Assembly (NCBI RefSeq): GCF_010668395.1 | Contig: NZ_WUEY01000013.1 | Coordinates: forward strand, 149,866-213,865 | DNA length: 64,000 bases | From: Martinezella lusitana | Lineage (GTDB): Bacteria > Pseudomonadota > Alphaproteobacteria > Rhizobiales > Rhizobiaceae | Reading direction: 5' to 3' | Shown here: piece after piece, positions 60,628 to 64,000 of the stretch | Numbering within the stretch: position 1 is the first letter of the stretch | Layout: each line of letters begins with the position of its first letter | The notes under the pieces: model-generated | Seen by the model: the letters and a program-made list of their open reading frames with translations, nothing else | Databases searched by the model: none | Told to the model about the DNA's origin: nothing | Made by a program: the position numbers and the translations under genes

Positions 60628-61581
60628 ATGGCGCGCGTAGTGGTTATCGGTGCGACCGGCCATGTCGGCACCTATCTTGTGCCGCGGCTGGTCGAGGCGG
60701 GACATGACGTCGTGGCAATCAGCCGCGGACAGGCAAAACCCTATTTGCCAAACAAGGCCTGGAACGACGTCGAGACATTGGCGATGGATCGCGCCGCGAT
60801 GGAGAAGGATGGCAGCTTCGGTCCGGCCGTCCGTGCATTGAAGCCGGATATCGTCATAGACATGATCTGCTTCACGCTCGACAGTGCGCGGCATCTGACG
60901 GAGACGCTTATCGGTCACGTCGGCCATTTCCTGCATACCGGTACAATCTGGACGCATGGCTTTTCCGCCGTCGTCCCGACGCCGGAGGAGGCGCCGAAGC
61001 GGCCGTTTGGCGAATACGGCATCCGGAAGGCCGACATCGAAGCGCATCTGCTGGAGGAAGCCCATCGCGGCGGATTTCCGGCAACCATCATCCATCCCGG
61101 CCATATCGTCGGTCCGGGCTGGGCACCCCTTAATCCGGCCGGGCATTTCAATCTGTCGGCCTTCTCGACATTGGCGCGCGGCGAAACGCTCGTGCTGCCG
61201 AATTTCGGTCTGGAGACGGTTCATCATGTCCATGCGGATGACGTCGCACAAATGTTCACGGGCGCGATTGCCAACTGGCGGACTTCGACGGGGGAGGCTT
61301 TCCACGCGGTTTCAAGCGGTGCGCTGACGCTCAGAGGCTATGCCGAGGCCATGTCGCGCTGGTTCGGTCATGAGCCTAAGCTGGAATTCATGCCCTATGA
61401 GACCTGGGCGGAAGACCAGGCGCCGGAGGACGCGCAGGCAACCTGGGAACATATAGCCAGAAGTCCGAATTGCTCGATTGCCAAGGCCGAGCGGCTGCTC
61501 GGTTACCGGCCCCGCTATACGTCGCTGCAGGCCGTTCAGGAATCGGTTGCATGGCTGATGGAGCAGGGCCGCATCGGCTGA
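60628..61581 (+). CDS. NAD-dependent epimerase/dehydratase family protein
   Basis: A 317-residue extended-SDR protein beginning at MARVVVIGATGHVGTYLVPR, with GGGAGG 5 bases upstream. The TGxxGxxG-type nucleotide motif is at residues 8-15. Later NLSAFSTLARGETLVLPNFG and VHHVHADDVAQMF match NAD-dependent sugar-nucleotide or flavonoid-type reductase folds. The YxxxK catalytic pair appears as YGIRKADIE. Substrate unknown; it stands alone between gntR and the flavoprotein gene. Confidence 0.83.
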   Translation: MARVVVIGATGHVGTYLVPRLVEAGHDVVAISRGQAKPYLPNKAWNDVETLAMDRAAMEKDGSFGPAVRALKPDIVIDMICFTLDSARHLTETLIGHVGHFLHTGTIWTHGFSAVVPTPEEAPKRPFGEYGIRKADIEAHLLEEAHRGGFPATIIHPGHIVGPGWAPLNPAGHFNLSAFSTLARGETLVLPNFGLETVHHVHADDVAQMFTGAIANWRTSTGEAFHAVSSGALTLRGYAEAMSRWFGHEPKLEFMPYETWAEDQAPEDAQATWEHIARSPNCSIAKAERLLGYRPRYTSLQAVQESVAWLMEQGRIG

Positions 61582-61603
61582 CCACCCGGGCTTCGGGCCG
61601 CGA

Positions 61604-62815
61604 TCAGCGATCCTTCAGCCAGCTATCCACGCCCTTGGCTGCGGCGCGCCCTGTCGCAAGGCAGGCCGTCAGGAGATAGCCGCCGGTCGGCGCCTCCCAA
61701 TCGATCATCTCTCCGGCAGCAAACATGCCGGGGAGCTTCTTCAGCATGTATCCGTCGTCGAGCTCGTCCCAACGGATGCCGCCGGCAGACGAAATAGCCT
61801 CGGCGATCGGCCTTGGTCTGAGCAATGGAATGGGCAAGGCTTTGATCAGGCCCGCAAGGCGATCCGGGTGCGAGAGAGAGGCGGGATCTGCAAGCTCGCG
61901 CAGCAGACCGGCTTTGACGCCCTCGATGCCGGCGCCCTTGCGCAGGCGATTGGAAAAGCTGGCCTTGGGATCCTGCCGTGCGAGGTCGCTTGCCAGGCGT
62001 TCCACACTTCGCCCCGGTGCCAGATCGACAATGAGGGATGCCTCTCCCCTTGTCGCCAAACGGTCGCGCAGCGAGGCGGCATGCGAATAGACGAGGCTTC
62101 CCTCGATCCCCGTTTTCGAGACGACGAATTCGCCGGGGAAGGTTCCTGCTGGCGATGTCGCCGTCACGGCCTTAAGGGGCTCGCCGGCAAAACGCTCGCT
62201 GAATGCCGCGCTCCAGGTGACATCGAAACCGCAATTGGCCGGCTGGAACGCGGCGATATCGATCTCCTTGTCGCGAAGCCGGCTTACCCATGCGGCATCC
62301 GAGCCGAGCCGGGCATAGCTTGCACCGCCAAGTGCGAGCAAAACGGCGTCGTATCGGGCAACCTTGCGCCCCTGTGGTGTCTCGAAGATTAGCCGGCGAT
62401 CATCGAAGCCGCACCAGCGATGCCGCGTCAGGATGCCGACGCCTTGCGCCTCCAGCCTCGCAAGCCATGCTCGGAGAAGCGGAGACGCCTTCATTGCTTT
62501 TGGGAACACGCGGCCGGAGGAGCCCACGAAGGTTTCGGTTCCCAGTCCTTCGGCCCACGCCCTGACATCGTCGGGTCTGAAGTCATCAAGCGCCGCGCGC
62601 AATCGCGCCGAGGCCGCGCCGAAGCGACCGGCAAAGAGGCCGTAGTCTTCCGAATGCGTGATGTTGAGACCGGATTTTCCCGCCAGCAGAAATTTGCGTG
62701 CGACTGTCGGCATGCTGTCGTAGACCGTGATGCGATGGCCGCGCAGGGACAAGGTCTCTGCCGCCATCAGCCCCGCGGGCCCGCCGCCTATGATTGCAAT
62801 TTGCTTTTCTGCCAT
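61604..62815 (-). CDS. HI0933-type NAD(P)/FAD-dependent oxidoreductase
   Basis: A 403-residue flavoprotein of the HI0933 (BaiN-like) group. The FAD-binding motif is IAIIGGGPAGLMAAETLS at the N-terminus and a second FAD signature GMFAAGEMIDWEAPTGGYLL near the C-terminus. LLAGKSGLNITHSEDYGLF contains the family's GGGRCN-equivalent loop (here GKSGLNIT). Function in rhizobia is not known; gut homologues act in bile acid dehydroxylation. Convergent with the epimerase-like gene. Confidence 0.88.
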   Translation of the reverse strand: MAEKQIAIIGGGPAGLMAAETLSLRGHRITVYDSMPTVARKFLLAGKSGLNITHSEDYGLFAGRFGAASARLRAALDDFRPDDVRAWAEGLGTETFVGSSGRVFPKAMKASPLLRAWLARLEAQGVGILTRHRWCGFDDRRLIFETPQGRKVARYDAVLLALGGASYARLGSDAAWVSRLRDKEIDIAAFQPANCGFDVTWSAAFSERFAGEPLKAVTATSPAGTFPGEFVVSKTGIEGSLVYSHAASLRDRLATRGEASLIVDLAPGRSVERLASDLARQDPKASFSNRLRKGAGIEGVKAGLLRELADPASLSHPDRLAGLIKALPIPLLRPRPIAEAISSAGGIRWDELDDGYMLKKLPGMFAAGEMIDWEAPTGGYLLTACLATGRAAAKGVDSWLKDR

Positions 62816-62984
62816 GGTTTTCCGGTGCCGCTTGCCTATTGCTCTTTAGGGCCGGATCGGCTCGGAAAGCAAGGTTAGCGCGATGTCCCGGTCTATTGGG
62901 ACTGCCGATCCAAACGGCTTCCGGCGGGAGCGGCAAGCAGGGTTTCGGGGGGCCAATCCTGCCATATCCACATTTAAATCGATA

Positions 62985-62998
62985 TAACCATATGGTTA
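62985..62998. promoter_or_regulatory. TetR operator palindrome, copy 1
   Basis: Perfect 14-bp palindrome TAACCATATGGTTA, 106 bp before the tetR start. It matches TAACTATATAGTTA at 63907-63920 at 12 of 14 bases. Confidence 0.75.
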
Positions 62999-63103
62999 CT
63001 ATGCCCCTCGATTTACCCGGGGCTGTCAACTTATGCGATGATCGGTTACTTATCGACTTTGGGAAGGCTGCATAAGCCTTTAGAAATGCCGCCGGGAGCG
63101 ATG

Positions 63104-63811
63104 ATGTCGGAAGTCAAAACCGTGAAGCGCAGTGCAAAGAGTGCAGATCTTGCGAATGCAGAAAAAACCTCCGCGCGCGCAGCCCCGGAACGGCCCCGTC
63201 TCAGGGATGCGGAACGGACCAGCAAGGCGATTCTTGCTGCCGCAACCAAGGAATTTGCCGAGCGCGGCTATGGCGGCGCACGCGTCGATGCGATAGCCGA
63301 GCGCGCCAAGATCAACAAGCGGATGCTCTACCACTATTTCGGCGGCAAGGACGCGCTCTATGTCGCTGTTTTGGAAGGCAGCTACATCGCCATTCGTTCA
63401 GCGGAGGCGAGGCTCGATCTCTCGCACCGCTCGCCTGCCGAGGGCATGCGCGAGCTGGTCGTCTTCACCTGGCAGTATTTTCTGGATCATCCTGAATTCC
63501 TCGGGATTCTCAGCACGGAAAACATGCACAAGGCGCGCTTTCTGAAGCGTTCGGCGCGTATTTTCGAGCTTCATTCGCCGCTGGTCGCCGAAATTTCCGG
63601 CCTGCTCGATCGCGGCGCCGCAACGGGCGTGTTCCGTAAGGACTGTGATCCGGTCAAGATCTACATGAGCATTGCGGCACTCGGCTCGTTCTTCCTGACG
63701 AACCGCTGGACACTGTCGACGATCTTCCGGCGCAACCTCTCCGACAAGGCCGAAATCGACGCCTGGGGCGAGCATATCGTCGATGTGATCTTCGCCTATC
63801 TGCGCCCTTAA
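63104..63811 (+). CDS. TetR/AcrR family transcriptional regulator
   Basis: A 235-residue regulator. The start at ATG 63104 (second of two adjacent ATGs) fits GGGAG best; a GGTTAC-rich upstream region holds a palindrome. A 36-residue basic/acidic extension precedes the domain. The helix-turn-helix is GGARVDAIAERAKINKRMLYHYF. The C-terminal domain includes LVVFTWQYFLDHPEFLGIL, as in TetR proteins of the RutR-like group. It lies upstream of a Gfo/Idh/MocA-type gene. The same operator palindrome occurs in front of both genes, so autoregulation plus control of that gene or operon is likely. Confidence 0.92.
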   Translation: MSEVKTVKRSAKSADLANAEKTSARAAPERPRLRDAERTSKAILAAATKEFAERGYGGARVDAIAERAKINKRMLYHYFGGKDALYVAVLEGSYIAIRSAEARLDLSHRSPAEGMRELVVFTWQYFLDHPEFLGILSTENMHKARFLKRSARIFELHSPLVAEISGLLDRGAATGVFRKDCDPVKIYMSIAALGSFFLTNRWTLSTIFRRNLSDKAEIDAWGEHIVDVIFAYLRP

Positions 63812-63906
63812 ACCTCCGAAGCTTTAAGTTCAGCGATCGCGCCCGACTGTCGCTGCGGCCATTGATGATGGGCCGTTGACAGCGTTGCTCAGCCATGTCA
63901 GTTATG

Positions 63907-63920
63907 TAACTATATAGTTA
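63907..63920. promoter_or_regulatory. TetR operator palindrome, copy 2
   Basis: Perfect 14-bp palindrome TAACTATATAGTTA, 19 bp before the Gfo/Idh/MocA-type start; it overlaps a second imperfect palindrome AGTTATGTAACT. Same consensus as copy 1 (TAACYATATRGTTA). Confidence 0.75.
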
Positions 63921-63939
63921 TTTACGGGAGGAAGAACTC

Positions 63940-64000
63940 ATGGCGACAAGGCCGATCGGCATCATCATGCACGGCATCACCGGCCGCATGGGATATAACC
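63940..64000 (+). CDS. Gfo/Idh/MocA-type oxidoreductase (partial, 3' end outside window)
   Basis: Only the first 20 codons are in the window: MATRPIGIIMHGITGRMGYN. The IGIIMHGITGRMG segment is a dinucleotide-binding beta-alpha-beta turn as found at the start of Gfo/Idh/MocA-type sugar and inositol dehydrogenases. GGGAGGA lies 7 bases before the ATG. Its promoter region contains a perfect TetR palindrome. The identity beyond the N-terminus is not visible, so dihydrodipicolinate-reductase-like folds are possible too. Confidence 0.6.
   Translation, partial: MATRPIGIIMHGITGRMGYN

Noticed and set aside
1..64000. CRISPR arrays, tRNA/rRNA genes, insertion sequences or prophage
   Set aside because: No spaced repeats, cloverleaf-like sequences, transposase or phage proteins were seen on reading both strands; a dedicated tRNA/ncRNA scan could still find small items.

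Overview
The window reads as a chromosomal segment, or a large replicon, of a rhizobial alphaproteobacterium (Rhizobiaceae, most likely Rhizobium or a close relative). The grounds are high GC with gene-dense coding, families typical of rhizobia (GCG_CRPN secreted peptide, RHH_4 ribbon-helix-helix protein, DUF992, cytosolic DUF2161), many ABC uptake operons each with its own one-component regulator, and an intergenic repeat at 26968-27069 that resembles a recurring rhizobial element. I cannot name the species. I found no rRNA, tRNA, CRISPR array, IS element, prophage gene or replication origin.

Layout. 1-9.8 kb: a saccharopine-dehydrogenase-like/DUF393 pair running off the left edge; a TetR-regulated quinone oxidoreductase; a PAP2 phosphatase; an AcoR-like activator with an ExaC-type aldehyde dehydrogenase and its DUF779 partner; DJ-1/PfpI, RHH and hypothetical genes. 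9.8-16.2 kb: a TetR remnant, a ROK kinase with a cytosolic GH15 glucoamylase, a MYG1 protein, and a TetR/hydrolase pair. 16.2-27 kb: two oxidoreductases (one aldo/keto reductase has lost catalytic residues), a PAS-LuxR sensor-regulator, a CsbD-BON-DUF992 group, an acyltransferase, katG/oxyR, and a small ORF behind interleaved inverted repeats. 27-33.4 kb: a five-gene operon (decarboxylase-fold protein, polar amino acid ABC importer, M20 amidohydrolase) divergent from a MocR regulator. 33.4-43.7 kb: a surface polysaccharide cluster (flippase, glycosyltransferase, acyltransferase), a J-domain protein, DegP, DUF2161, a frameshifted LysR gene, an MFS exporter and an aldo/keto reductase.

43.7-51.7 kb: a carbohydrate island, gntR - beta-mannosidase - GH94 phosphorylase, divergent from uxuA, with two inverted copies of an 11-bp operator in the shared promoter region. 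51.9-54.6 kb: a PAS-GGDEF-EAL protein and a VOC protein. 54.6-60.5 kb: a kynurenine operon (TrpXYZ-like ABC importer, kynureninase, arylformamidase-like hydrolase) divergent from a GntR/FCD regulator. 60.6-64 kb: an NAD-dependent epimerase-like protein, an HI0933-type flavoprotein, and a TetR regulator with near-identical perfect palindromes before itself and before a Gfo/Idh/MocA-type gene that runs off the right edge.

The recurring theme is local one-regulator/one-pathway modules for plant- or soil-derived carbon and nitrogen, and in several cases the operator can be read directly. The most promising less-described modules are the MocR/ABC/M20 operon, the kynurenine uptake operon, the GH2-GH94-uxuA island and the TetR-MocA module at the right edge.
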